A stretch of 64,000 nucleotides of DNA from Actinomycetota bacterium (GTDB lineage Bacteria; Actinomycetota; Actinomycetes; Nanopelagicales; Nanopelagicaceae). The notes under the pieces are model-generated. The model ran no database searches. It had not been told where the DNA came from and was given only the letters and a program-made list of their open reading frames with translations. Position 1 is the stretch's first letter, and each line of letters opens with the position of its first letter. A program made the position numbers and the translations under genes. This document shows positions 42,647 through 51,382 of this stretch, in pieces. The stretch covers positions 35,318-99,317 of the forward strand of contig RGJX01000001.1 of assembly GCA_010023045.1 (NCBI GenBank). Direction: 5' to 3'.

Positions 42647-43777
42647 GTGGCAACACCACAGAATTATTTAGCAGTAATAAAAGTTGTTGGAATTGGTGGC
42701 GGTGGAGTTAATGCAGTCAATCGCATGATTGATGCCGGACTCAAGGGAGTCGAATTCATCGCAATCAATACTGATGCGCAAGCGCTTCTTATGAGTGATG
42801 CAGATGTAAAACTAGACATCGGTAGAAAGTTAACGCGCGGACTAGGCGCTGGAGCTAATCCAGAAATTGGAAAGCAAGCTGCCATCGATCACACCGAAGA
42901 GATTGAAGAAGTATTGCGTGGTTCAGACATGGTATTTGTTACCGCGGGTGAGGGCGGTGGAACCGGGACAGGCGGCGCTCCTGTTGTTGCAAAAATCGCT
43001 AAAGGTCTTGGAGCGCTAACCGTTGGCGTTGTGACTCGGCCATTTAGTTTTGAAGGAAAGCGTCGCTCTACTCAAGCTGAGATTGGAATTGAAGAACTGC
43101 GTAAAGAAGTAGACACCTTGATTGTGATTCCAAATGATCGATTGCTATCAATTTCTGATCGCTCCATATCTGCACCTGAAGCCTTCAAGACCGCTGATCA
43201 AGTATTGCTATCGGGAGTTCAAGGAATCACGGATCTCATTACAACTCCTGGATTAATAAATCTTGATTTTGCTGATGTGAAGAGTGTTATGGATGGCGCC
43301 GGTTCGGCCCTGATGGGAATTGGCTCAGCGCGTGGAGAAGCAAGAGCCACTCGAGCTGCGGAACTTGCAATATCTTCACCGCTACTAGAGGCATCAATTG
43401 AAGGGGCACACGGAGTACTTCTATCTATTGCTGGCGGCTCTGATATGGGCTTGTTTGAAATTAGCGAGGCGGCGGAATTGGTAGCCAAGTGCGCACATCC
43501 CGACGCGAATATAATCTTTGGAACAGTTATCGATGACTCCCTAGGCGATGAAGTTCGAGTAACTGTGATTGCTGCGGGATTTGATGGCGGCGCTCCTAAG
43601 CGTCTATCCGTTCCAGTTCTCTCTACTGCTGGATTAAATGGTCAAGCAGATCCGATACCTTCAAATGATCCAATCCAGGTAGCGATGGAAGCTCCGGCCC
43701 AGGCTCCCAAGCGCCGGATTACTTTCGAGGAGTTAGTTTCTGAGGACGATATCGATGTCCCAGATTTCATGAAATAA
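42647..43777 (+). CDS. ftsZ: Cell division GTPase FtsZ
   Basis: 376-aa tubulin-like GTPase that forms the Z ring. [27 protein letters not shown] opening, tubulin signature [20 protein letters not shown] near residue 104, the T7 loop [11 protein letters not shown], and a short C-terminal linker with a terminal tail [19 protein letters not shown] that should bind SepF. GTG start after AGAGAGG. Fully intact, unlike two of its neighbours. Confidence 0.97.
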   Translation: MATPQNYLAVIKVVGIGGGGVNAVNRMIDAGLKGVEFIAINTDAQALLMSDADVKLDIGRKLTRGLGAGANPEIGKQAAIDHTEEIEEVLRGSDMVFVTAGEGGGTGTGGAPVVAKIAKGLGALTVGVVTRPFSFEGKRRSTQAEIGIEELRKEVDTLIVIPNDRLLSISDRSISAPEAFKTADQVLLSGVQGITDLITTPGLINLDFADVKSVMDGAGSALMGIGSARGEARATRAAELAISSPLLEASIEGAHGVLLSIAGGSDMGLFEISEAAELVAKCAHPDANIIFGTVIDDSLGDEVRVTVIAAGFDGGAPKRLSVPVLSTAGLNGQADPIPSNDPIQVAMEAPAQAPKRRITFEELVSEDDIDVPDFMK

Positions 43778-43787
43778 CTCTTAGGGG

Positions 43788-44471
43788 ATGGCCCATACTC
43801 TCTTTACATCTCGCCTAGGTGGCGTCAGCTCTCCGCCATTTGATTCATTTAATTTAGCTGCTCATGTAGGAGATGAACCAGTTGCAGTGACAAGAAATCG
43901 GGAGATTCTCGCTGCAATGATTGGTTTACCGAGAAATCGGATCTTCTTTATGACTCAAGTACATGGAAACGTAGTAGCAGTCATCGATCAGAATTCTGAT
44001 CCAGAGGTCGCCCCACCGGCCGATGCGCTATTCACAACACTTCCAGGCGTTGCCCTGGTCACCTTGATCGCAGATTGCACTCCATTACTTTTGAAATCTG
44101 AAAAGGCAGTTGCGGCGGTGCATATTGGTCGAAAAGGTCTAGTCGCTGAGGTGCTTGAGGCAACTTTGAAAGTCTTTAACGAACATGGAGTTTCTAATCA
44201 GGAGATAACCGGAGAGATTGGTCCATCAATTTGTAGTGGCTGCTACGAAGTTGACTTGGATACATATCGCGAAGTGGTGTCTCGAAATCCAGCTGCGGCT
44301 ACTGATGAAACGAGCAGGTGCTTAGATGTGGCTGGCGGGGTAGCGGCTCGACTCAAGGGAGCTGGAATCGAGTTTCGAAGATCTGATCTATGCGTACGGC
44401 ACACGCCGGGTTACTTCTCGTATCGAAGAGATGAAATTACCGGAAGACAGGCAGGCGTTGTTTGGCTATGA
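43788..44471 (+). CDS. pgeF: Multicopper-like purine nucleoside phosphorylase (YfiH/YlmD)
   Basis: 227-aa laccase-domain protein (PF02578). It has LFTSRLGGVSSPPFDSFNL, TQVHGNVV, IADCTPLLL and AVHIGRKGLVAEVL with the His/Cys metal ligands, and IGPSICSGCYEVDLD. Members were called polyphenol oxidases but are zinc purine nucleoside phosphorylase/adenosine deaminases, linked to peptidoglycan quality control in E. coli. Begins 10 bp after ftsZ; overlaps the next gene by ATGA. Confidence 0.9.
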   Translation: MAHTLFTSRLGGVSSPPFDSFNLAAHVGDEPVAVTRNREILAAMIGLPRNRIFFMTQVHGNVVAVIDQNSDPEVAPPADALFTTLPGVALVTLIADCTPLLLKSEKAVAAVHIGRKGLVAEVLEATLKVFNEHGVSNQEITGEIGPSICSGCYEVDLDTYREVVSRNPAAATDETSRCLDVAGGVAARLKGAGIEFRRSDLCVRHTPGYFSYRRDEITGRQAGVVWL

Positions 44472-45142
44472 GCAGCGCTGCCCGGGAATCTCGAAAAGCC
44501 GAGATTATTTCTTCACTTGCTCAGATAAGAAGCGATATTCCGGATTCCGCGACGCTTATCGTGGTCACAAAAACATTTCCGATTAGCGATGTTGAGATTC
44601 TCTACGATTTAGGAGAGCGAAATTTCGGTGAAAATCGCGACGAAGAGGGGAGCTCCAAATCAAAGGCGTTACCTGAGGATGCAATCTGGCATTTTCAAGG
44701 CAATCTTCAGAGCAACAAGATTCGATCCATTGTTGGTTGGGCGGACTTCATACATTCTCTTGATAACCAATCCCATGCTAAGAAGATTAATGAAGTGGCA
44801 TCCTCGCTAAGAAAATCACAGAGAGTATTTCTCCAAGTAAACCTTGATTCAGGCACTGGAAATGAAAATCGAAGTGGAATTGACCCAGATAACTTTGAAG
44901 AGTTTTCCGAATTCGTTCTGTCCCTCGATAGCCTCGAATTGGTAGGAGTGATGGGAGTCGCGCCATTAGGAGTAGACCCAGCCCCCGGTTTCGAACTTCT
45001 TTATGAGCTCTCTCTCAGATTGCGCGCCAAGAAGTCTGATGCGACCTTAATTTCTGCAGGAATGAGTGGGGATTACCCAGTAGCGCTGAGGTTTGGAGCG
45101 ACACATATCCGAATCGGAAGTTCAATCCTCGGTTCAAGATAG
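44468..45142 (+). CDS. ylmE: PLP homeostasis protein (YggS/YlmE)
   Basis: 224-aa single-domain fold-type III PLP-binding protein. PLP lysine in LIVVTKTFP near residue 34; GERNFGENRDEE, WHFQGNLQSNKIRS, VFLQVNLDSG and the C-terminal SAGMSGDYPVALRFGATHIRIGSSILG are family hallmarks. It buffers vitamin B6 and amino acid pools and carries no known catalysis. I use ATG 44468 (ATGA overlap with pgeF). Confidence 0.93.
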   Translation: MSSAARESRKAEIISSLAQIRSDIPDSATLIVVTKTFPISDVEILYDLGERNFGENRDEEGSSKSKALPEDAIWHFQGNLQSNKIRSIVGWADFIHSLDNQSHAKKINEVASSLRKSQRVFLQVNLDSGTGNENRSGIDPDNFEEFSEFVLSLDSLELVGVMGVAPLGVDPAPGFELLYELSLRLRAKKSDATLISAGMSGDYPVALRFGATHIRIGSSILGSR

Positions 45143-45164
45143 CCCCAACCCTAAAATTCACCCT

Positions 45165-45611
45165 ATGGCCAATGGACTTAGAAGAATGACTAACTATCTT
45201 GGGCTCACTGAAGATGATGGTTCAGCAGCGCCGGCACCAACTCGCGCTCTCAATCCAGTTGTGAAGACCCCAGCACCTAGCGCTCGATCTCCGAAGCTAA
45301 GCGTTGCCCCGGTTGTTGAATCACAGCCCGCAATGGATCGAATCGTCACAATCACGCCACGCTTCTATAGTGAAGCTCGCGCAATCGGTGAGTATTACCG
45401 TGAAGGTAATCCAGTAATTATGAATTTGAGCGATATGGAAGAGTCAGAGCGAAAGCGACTCATTGATTTTGCCTCTGGACTTGTCTTTGGCCATGCCGGA
45501 ACAATCGAGAGAGTTACCTCGAAGGTTTTTCTTCTTACTCCACCAAATGTAATTGTTAGCGGAGAAGAGAAGAGCGCTGCTGCGCAAGCAAGTTTCTTCA
45601 ATCAGAGCTGA
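45165..45611 (+). CDS. sepF: Cell division protein SepF
   Basis: 148-aa SepF. N-terminal amphipathic membrane-binding helix (MANGLRRMTNYLGL), flexible Pro/Ala linker, and the DUF552 core with RIVTITPRFYSEARAIGEYYREGNPVIMNLSDM and LIDFASGLVFGHAGTIERVTSKVFLLTP. It anchors and bundles FtsZ at the membrane in place of FtsA. Start ATG 45165; the longer track start lies in the previous gene. No clear ribosome site. Confidence 0.94.
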   Translation: MANGLRRMTNYLGLTEDDGSAAPAPTRALNPVVKTPAPSARSPKLSVAPVVESQPAMDRIVTITPRFYSEARAIGEYYREGNPVIMNLSDMEESERKRLIDFASGLVFGHAGTIERVTSKVFLLTPPNVIVSGEEKSAAAQASFFNQS

Positions 45612-45618
45612 TTGAGCC

Positions 45619-45897
45619 TTGCTTAATTTCACCTCTTGGTTAGTTTTCGCGCTCAATATCTTCTTGCTCGCGCTCTTCGCGCGATTAGTTCTCGACTATG
45701 TCCGATTGTTTAGACCTAGCTGGCGGCCACGCGGAATCTTGATGCCGCTTGCTGAAATCATCTATATCTTGACCGATAAGCCTTTGTCCTTTGTGCGTCG
45801 CTTTATCCCGCCACTTCGCATGGGGCCAGTCGCGCTAGACCTATCGTTCATTGTGCTCTTCTTTGGAATACAAATTTTGATCGGAATCTTGCGCTAA
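45619..45897 (+). CDS. YggT family membrane protein
   Basis: 92-aa membrane protein of the YggT family (PF02325): two hydrophobic segments (about 8-28 and 70-90) around the conserved DKPLSFVRRFIPPLRMGPVALDLSF. Usually found next to sepF in Gram-positive dcw clusters; function unclear, with links to envelope and division. TTG start 7 bp after the sepF stop. In most Actinobacteria divIVA (wag31) comes next; here it does not. Confidence 0.9.
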   Translation: MLNFTSWLVFALNIFLLALFARLVLDYVRLFRPSWRPRGILMPLAEIIYILTDKPLSFVRRFIPPLRMGPVALDLSFIVLFFGIQILIGILR

Positions 45898-45922
45898 ATC
45901 GGCTTAGTCATAGACTCCACTT

Positions 45923-47188
45923 ATGGAGCGTTCGCAAGCAATTGCACTTGACCAAGAAGATCCATTAAAAGATTTTAGAAAGCGCTTTGTTATTACCGAT
46001 CCTGATACCTGCTATTTGGATGGGAACTCTCTTGGAAGGCTTCCTCATGAAACAGTTAAGGCGATAAATGATTTTCTCCATGATGAATGGGGAAGGGAAG
46101 TAGTAGTTGGTTGGAGCCATTGGATTGATGAGGCCCAGCACACCGGGGATCTAATAGGCCGCTCCGCCTTAGGTGCCGCATCCGGCCAAGTACTGGCTTG
46201 CGATACGACGAGTGTAAATATTTATCAGCTTGCTTCAGCAGCCCTAAAAGCGCGCCCTGGCCGCAAGACCATCATCACAGATGCTGCAAATTTTCCAACT
46301 GATCGTTACATCCTCCAGGGACTGGCTAGCGCCCATGGACTCAAATTAATCACTATAGATAACGAGAACACTTCGTTATCTGAAAATGAGTTGATCTCTC
46401 CAGAACTATTGGAGAGTTACATGAGTGAAGATGTCGCGCTCGTAAGCTTGCAGGTCATTCAATACCGTTCTGGCGCTAGACAAGATGTGAGAGCGTTAAC
46501 CGATTTGATTCACAAATTTGGCGCGCTAGTTCTCTGGGATGCCGCTCACGCTGTTGGCTCTATACAACTTGATTTAGATAAGAATGGCGTTGATCTCGCT
46601 GTTGGCTGTACCTACAAATATGGGAATTCTGGTCCAGGTGCTCCAGCTTGGTTATATGTAAATAGACGAATTCAAAATGAATTACAAGTTGGAATACAAG
46701 GTTGGTTCGCCCAGCGCGATCAGTTTGCTATGGGACCTACTTTTGAGAAGGATCAATCAATACGTGGCTTCCAAATCGCTAGTCCTTCTATCATCGGATT
46801 ACGTTGTATCAATACATCATTTTCTATGATTGAAGAGGCAGGCATCGACCAGATTGAGAAGAAGTGCGCCACTGGCACAGAGATGATGGTTGAACTATTC
46901 GAAAAATGGTTGAAACCGCTCGGCTTTAGCTTGATTACCCCGCAAGATCCTGCGCAACGCGGTGGCCACATAACAATCGCCCATAAAGATGCGGAGCGAA
47001 TTTCCATTGCGCTCCGTAAGTATGCGAATACTGTTGCTGATTACCGAACCCCAAATTCAATTCGTCTAGCAATCTCTCCACTAGCAACTTCTTACGTAGA
47101 AGTTTTTGATGGCTTTGCCCGAATTAGAGATTTAGTGGCATCGCGGCAATATGAGAAAGTAGCCTTAGGGGAGTCCCGCGTAACATGA
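45923..47188 (+). CDS. kynU: Kynureninase
   Basis: 421-aa PLP enzyme splitting kynurenine into anthranilate and alanine. CYLDGNSLGRLP near residue 32, NFPTDRYILQGLA, VLWDAAHAVGSIQLDL and the PLP lysine in GCTYKYGNSGPGAPAWLYV near 231 identify it over other aminotransferase V enzymes. TAGACT sits 6 nt before the ATG without a ribosome site, suggesting its own leaderless promoter. ATGA-type overlap with the dioxygenase gene. Confidence 0.94.
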   Translation: MERSQAIALDQEDPLKDFRKRFVITDPDTCYLDGNSLGRLPHETVKAINDFLHDEWGREVVVGWSHWIDEAQHTGDLIGRSALGAASGQVLACDTTSVNIYQLASAALKARPGRKTIITDAANFPTDRYILQGLASAHGLKLITIDNENTSLSENELISPELLESYMSEDVALVSLQVIQYRSGARQDVRALTDLIHKFGALVLWDAAHAVGSIQLDLDKNGVDLAVGCTYKYGNSGPGAPAWLYVNRRIQNELQVGIQGWFAQRDQFAMGPTFEKDQSIRGFQIASPSIIGLRCINTSFSMIEEAGIDQIEKKCATGTEMMVELFEKWLKPLGFSLITPQDPAQRGGHITIAHKDAERISIALRKYANTVADYRTPNSIRLAISPLATSYVEVFDGFARIRDLVASRQYEKVALGESRVT

Positions 47189-47973
47189 GTAATGATCAGG
47201 CCCTTAATTACAGCAATTACCTAAAAGTCGATGAACTTCTCTCGCTTCAGCAGCCATTATCTGATGGCCCAGAACATGACGAGCTCCTTTTCATCATAAT
47301 TCATCAAACCTACGAACTCTGGTTTAAGGAATTGATACATGAGTTTGCCGCCTCTCAAGTTGCGCTTGAGTCCGCAGACACTCATAGAGCTCTTTCAATC
47401 TTGGGTCGCATCAGAACGATTTTGAAAATTTGTGTCGCCCAGATCGATATCCTCGAAACGATGACGCCGTTGCAATTCAACTCATTTAGAAGCAGGCTCG
47501 GTGAATCTAGTGGATTTCAATCGGCACAGTTTCGCGAAGTTGAAGCAATTCTTGGTAGACGCGACAAACGAGCGGCGGCACATCTATTACCTAAAGATAG
47601 AGATCGAGTTGAGCGCTGGATGGCCTCTAGTTCTCTTTGGGATTCAGTTCTCCGCTATGTCAACAAGCGCGGATACCAAATCCCCAATTCGATACTAAAT
47701 AGAGATGTAACAAAGAGTTACGAGCCCAATCCGGATGTACAGGATGTTCTCATTGAATTACATCGTAAGGACCTTGAGGCTGGTCTGGTCTTTGAGCGTT
47801 TAGTAGATATAGATGAGGGTCTTCAGGAGTGGCGTTATCGACATGTGAAGATGGTCGAACGAACCATTGGAAGAAAGTCTGGAACCGGTGGTTCAGCTGG
47901 CGCTGACTATCTACGACAGACACTCTTCACGCCCATATTCCCTGATCTTTGGGAGATCAGGAATCGCTTCTAA
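47185..47973 (+). CDS. kynA: Tryptophan 2,3-dioxygenase
   Basis: 262-aa heme dioxygenase that opens the tryptophan indole ring to N-formylkynurenine. Typical features: LNYSNYLKVDELLSLQ, HDELLFIIIHQTYELWFKEL (substrate pocket His/Tyr/Phe), ETMTPLQFNSFRSRLGESSGFQS, and KSGTGGSAGADYLRQTL near the C-terminus. Paired with kynU it forms an upper kynurenine route. The middle enzyme, arylformamidase, is not beside them. Converges with ileS (4-bp overlap). Confidence 0.94.
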   Translation: MSNDQALNYSNYLKVDELLSLQQPLSDGPEHDELLFIIIHQTYELWFKELIHEFAASQVALESADTHRALSILGRIRTILKICVAQIDILETMTPLQFNSFRSRLGESSGFQSAQFREVEAILGRRDKRAAAHLLPKDRDRVERWMASSSLWDSVLRYVNKRGYQIPNSILNRDVTKSYEPNPDVQDVLIELHRKDLEAGLVFERLVDIDEGLQEWRYRHVKMVERTIGRKSGTGGSAGADYLRQTLFTPIFPDLWEIRNRF

Positions 47974-50900
47974 ATTCTCGTTAGTTTGAGTGTTAGACCT
48001 AGCTCTTCACCGCTTAACGAAAGAGACTTGTCTCGCTCAAATGCAGTAGCAAGAACCTCATCCGATATATGGGTGGCAGCTTCAACTATCGCATCAGCTA
48101 CATCATCATTTGCGTTCCATCGGACTTGAATGCGATCACTAACATCAAAGCCGGATTCCTTGCGAGCATCTTGGATTGCGCGGATTGCCTCGCGGACAAC
48201 GCCTTTGGCAATGAGACGTGCATCGAGAGCTAGATCTAAGGCAACGCTCTCGCCAACGTGAGATGCGACCGACCAGCCGGTTCGAGGAGTTTCGGTAATA
48301 ACTAGATCTTCCTCAGTTAGCTCGGCAATACCACTTGTGTACTCCACTTGAACTAAACCTTCGCTACGCACTTTTGCTACAAGTTGGCCAGCGTCTTGGG
48401 CGGTGAGCGCCTTTGCGATTTCTTGCACTGCGCCTCCGTATTTGTTTCCAAGTGAACGGAAATTTGCTTTGATCGAGATATCGACTAAGTCCGGAGCACT
48501 GGATAGATCATCTAGCTGTTCAACATTTAATTCATCTGCAATCTGTTCCTTAAGCTCTGAAGCAAGCTTCTTCCAACCACTTGCAGCTATCAATGCTCGG
48601 GAGAGTGGTTGCCTAATCTTGATCTGGGATTGGGCTCGCGCTGCTCTACCAAGCTCAACCAATCTTCGTGCCAAGGCGACATCTGAAGATAACTTCATAT
48701 CAACTGCATTGCTATTTACCTTGGGAAAATTAGCAAGATGCACCGAAAGAGATGAGCTCGGATTAACTCTTCGAACTAAGACTTGCCAAACATGTTCCGT
48801 GATAAATGGAACCATTGGAGCCATCAACAGCGTTACAGTCTCGATGCACTCATGGAGAGTTGCTAGTGCAGTGTCCTCGCCATCCCAGAATCTTCTACGG
48901 GAACGTCGGACATACCAATTAGAGAGATCGTCGACAAATTTGGCAATCGCCGTTCCGGCTTTCTGCGAATCAAAGTCTGCGTAAGAGCTATCGACGATTT
49001 CAATCAGTTGATTCAATTCACTCAGGATCCAACGATCCATCATGGGACGCTGCGCGATAGGTGTTACCTCACCGGGAATGTAATTAGAGGCGGATGCGTA
49101 GAGCGCCAAAAATGAAACAGTATTCCAATAAGTTAGAAGTGTTTTTCGCACGACTTCAGAGATGATGTCATGTCCCACCCGGCGTGCACTCCAAGGTGAT
49201 CCTGATGCCAGCATGTACCAACGGACTGCATCAGCGCCATGTCGATCCATAAGCGGCATTGGTTCTAGGACATTTCCTAAATGTTTGCTCATTTTCCGAC
49301 CATCCTTATCGAGGATGTGGCCTAAGCAGAGCACCGTTTTGTAGGAAGATTTATCAAAGACAAGAGTTCCGATTGCCATCAATGTGTAGAACCATCCGCG
49401 GGTCTGGTCGATTGCTTCGCAGATGAAATCCGCAGGATAAGCCTCGGCGAATTTCTCTTTAGATCCGGCTTTATGCGGATAACCCCATTGGGCAAATGGC
49501 ATCGCCCCTGAGTCATACCAACAGTCAATGACTTCTGGAGTGCGAACCATGATCTTCTTGCATTCTTGACATGGGAAAGTGATCTCATCGACAAATGGGC
49601 GATGCAATTCAAGATTTCCAAGATCTCTTCCAGTGCGAGTTGCCAATTCGCTCTTCGATGAGATTGCAGCTTCATGCCCATCTTCGCATCGCCAAATAGG
49701 TAACGGCGTTCCCCAATATCGATTTCGAGAGAGCGCCCAATCGATGTTGTTGTTTAGCCAATCGCCGTACCTTCCGGTCTTGATTGTTTCAGGATGCCAA
49801 TCTGTTGCTGCGTTTTCTCGAAGCAGCTCTTCTTTTATCTTGGTGGTGCGGATGTACCAAGAAGGTTGCGCGTAGTAGATAAGTGGAGTATGGCACCGCC
49901 AGCAATGAGGATAGGAGTGCTGGAATGTCTGATGTTTGTAGAGCGCGCCACCCTCTTTGAGGCTCTTTATAAGTATCTTGTCTGCATCCTTGAAGAATTT
50001 GCCACCCACCAAGTCCACTTCTTCCAGGAAGTTTCCATTTGGGGCTACTGGATTTACGACGGGCAACTCATAACGTTTACAAGTCGCCAAGTCGTCGGCG
50101 CCGAACGCAGGTGCTTGATGAACTAGACCTGTTCCATCTTCAGTCGTTACGTAGTCGGCTAGAACCACAAAGTGAGCATCTGGGATATCAACTAAAGCGA
50201 AGGGTCGCTGATACTTAACCCGCTCCAGATCTCTTCCGGTTAATCTTTTCAATTCAGTAAAGCCTGGCGCCACTTTCTCAGCAAGCGGTTCAGCTACTAC
50301 CAATACTTCTTGCTTATCTTCACCAGCAGTTCGCAAAACTAAGTATGTGACGTCTGGATTAACAGCGGTCGCCGTGTTTGAGACCAGAGTCCATGGAGTC
50401 GTGGTCCAGATGAGAAGACTTGCATTTAACTCAGCGAGCTCACCGCTTGTGATTGGGAATCGAACATAGACCGATGGATCCGTGACGGTCTCATAGCCTT
50501 GGGCTAACTCGTGATCGGAGAGTCCCGTACCGCACCGCGGGCAATAAGGGGCAACGCGATGGTCTTGGACAAGCAAACCTTTCTTATGAATTTGTGCAAG
50601 CGACCACCAGACGCTTTCGATGTACTCATCAGACATCGTCCAATAAGCCTCATCAAAATCGACCCAGAAGCCCATCCGTTCAGTCATTTCGGTAAATGCG
50701 CTTACATGTCTTTGTACTGATTCACGACACTTCTCATTGAATTTTGCGATTCCGTATTTTTCGATATCGCCTTTACCGGAGAATCCCAATTCTTTTTCGA
50801 CTGCAATCTCCACGGGTAGTCCATGACAATCCCAACCTGCTTTTCGGATTACATGTTTGCCTTTCATTGTGTGATAACGAGGAAATACATCTTTAAATAC

Positions 50901-51104
50901 CCGCGCTTCAATGTGGTGAGTTCCAGGCATTCCATTTGCAGTCGGAGGGCCTTCATAGAAAGTCCAAGATTCGCCACCAGCTCGTTGGGCGAGGCTCTTA
51001 TGAAATATTTCTTGCGTACTCCAGAATGAAAGAATTTCTCGCTCAACTTTTGGGAGATCAATTTGAGGGCTAATTGCCTCATAAGGTGACTTTGAAATGA
51101 TCAT
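47970..51104 (-). CDS. ileS: Isoleucyl-tRNA synthetase
   Basis: 1044-aa class I synthetase of the larger eukaryote-like type. HIGH equivalent GMPGTHHIEAR near residue 58, editing domain with TTTPWTLVSNTA, WCRCHTPLIYYAQPSW, and KMSKH in DGRKMSKHLGN near residue 600; C-terminal anticodon domain with DLSNWYVRRSRRRFW. It charges tRNA-Ile. A T-box leader precedes it. GGAAAGGG abuts the ATG closely; no better start is visible. Confidence 0.96.
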   Translation of the reverse strand: MIISKSPYEAISPQIDLPKVEREILSFWSTQEIFHKSLAQRAGGESWTFYEGPPTANGMPGTHHIEARVFKDVFPRYHTMKGKHVIRKAGWDCHGLPVEIAVEKELGFSGKGDIEKYGIAKFNEKCRESVQRHVSAFTEMTERMGFWVDFDEAYWTMSDEYIESVWWSLAQIHKKGLLVQDHRVAPYCPRCGTGLSDHELAQGYETVTDPSVYVRFPITSGELAELNASLLIWTTTPWTLVSNTATAVNPDVTYLVLRTAGEDKQEVLVVAEPLAEKVAPGFTELKRLTGRDLERVKYQRPFALVDIPDAHFVVLADYVTTEDGTGLVHQAPAFGADDLATCKRYELPVVNPVAPNGNFLEEVDLVGGKFFKDADKILIKSLKEGGALYKHQTFQHSYPHCWRCHTPLIYYAQPSWYIRTTKIKEELLRENAATDWHPETIKTGRYGDWLNNNIDWALSRNRYWGTPLPIWRCEDGHEAAISSKSELATRTGRDLGNLELHRPFVDEITFPCQECKKIMVRTPEVIDCWYDSGAMPFAQWGYPHKAGSKEKFAEAYPADFICEAIDQTRGWFYTLMAIGTLVFDKSSYKTVLCLGHILDKDGRKMSKHLGNVLEPMPLMDRHGADAVRWYMLASGSPWSARRVGHDIISEVVRKTLLTYWNTVSFLALYASASNYIPGEVTPIAQRPMMDRWILSELNQLIEIVDSSYADFDSQKAGTAIAKFVDDLSNWYVRRSRRRFWDGEDTALATLHECIETVTLLMAPMVPFITEHVWQVLVRRVNPSSSLSVHLANFPKVNSNAVDMKLSSDVALARRLVELGRAARAQSQIKIRQPLSRALIAASGWKKLASELKEQIADELNVEQLDDLSSAPDLVDISIKANFRSLGNKYGGAVQEIAKALTAQDAGQLVAKVRSEGLVQVEYTSGIAELTEEDLVITETPRTGWSVASHVGESVALDLALDARLIAKGVVREAIRAIQDARKESGFDVSDRIQVRWNANDDVADAIVEAATHISDEVLATAFERDKSLSLSGEELGLTLKLTRI

Positions 51105-51120
51105 CCCTTTCCAATCGAAT

Positions 51121-51290
51121 TAGCCAATCTGACTAAATTCATACTTGGAGGGGCGATCTCTTGATCGCGGTACCACCCGCCTTATCCACCGAAATTGGTA
51201 GATATCTTCGTGACCTTGTTGTCGGCTCTACGTGAGCCAGTTGGCTCATTTCTTTCGACTCGCTCTTGGGTGATAGCCCAGTCATTGCGA
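51121..51290 (-). promoter_or_regulatory. T-box riboswitch of ileS with very short stem I
   Basis: On the minus strand the leader has the T-box sequence GGGTGGTACCGCG (51166-51178), whose UGG bulge region pairs with the acceptor end of uncharged tRNA. Upstream, GACT-GGGCTATCACCC-...-AGTC forms a tiny stem I with AUC, an isoleucine codon, exposed in its loop. No U-run terminator lies before ileS, so control is probably at translation start, as in other actinobacterial ileS T-boxes. A TAAAAT box at 51320-51325 may be the -10. Confidence 0.88.
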
Positions 51291-51382
51291 TTTTTTCAAG
51301 GCGTCTTACGACAGAGCAAATTTTAGCCCATCGAACTGTGGCGAGTGGCATTTGTACCTAATAACCCCTAGCCTTCGGCGCT

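Noticed and set aside
48403-48984. 193-aa plus-strand ORF
   Set aside because: It is antisense to ileS, has no recognisable family and follows ileS codon shadow.
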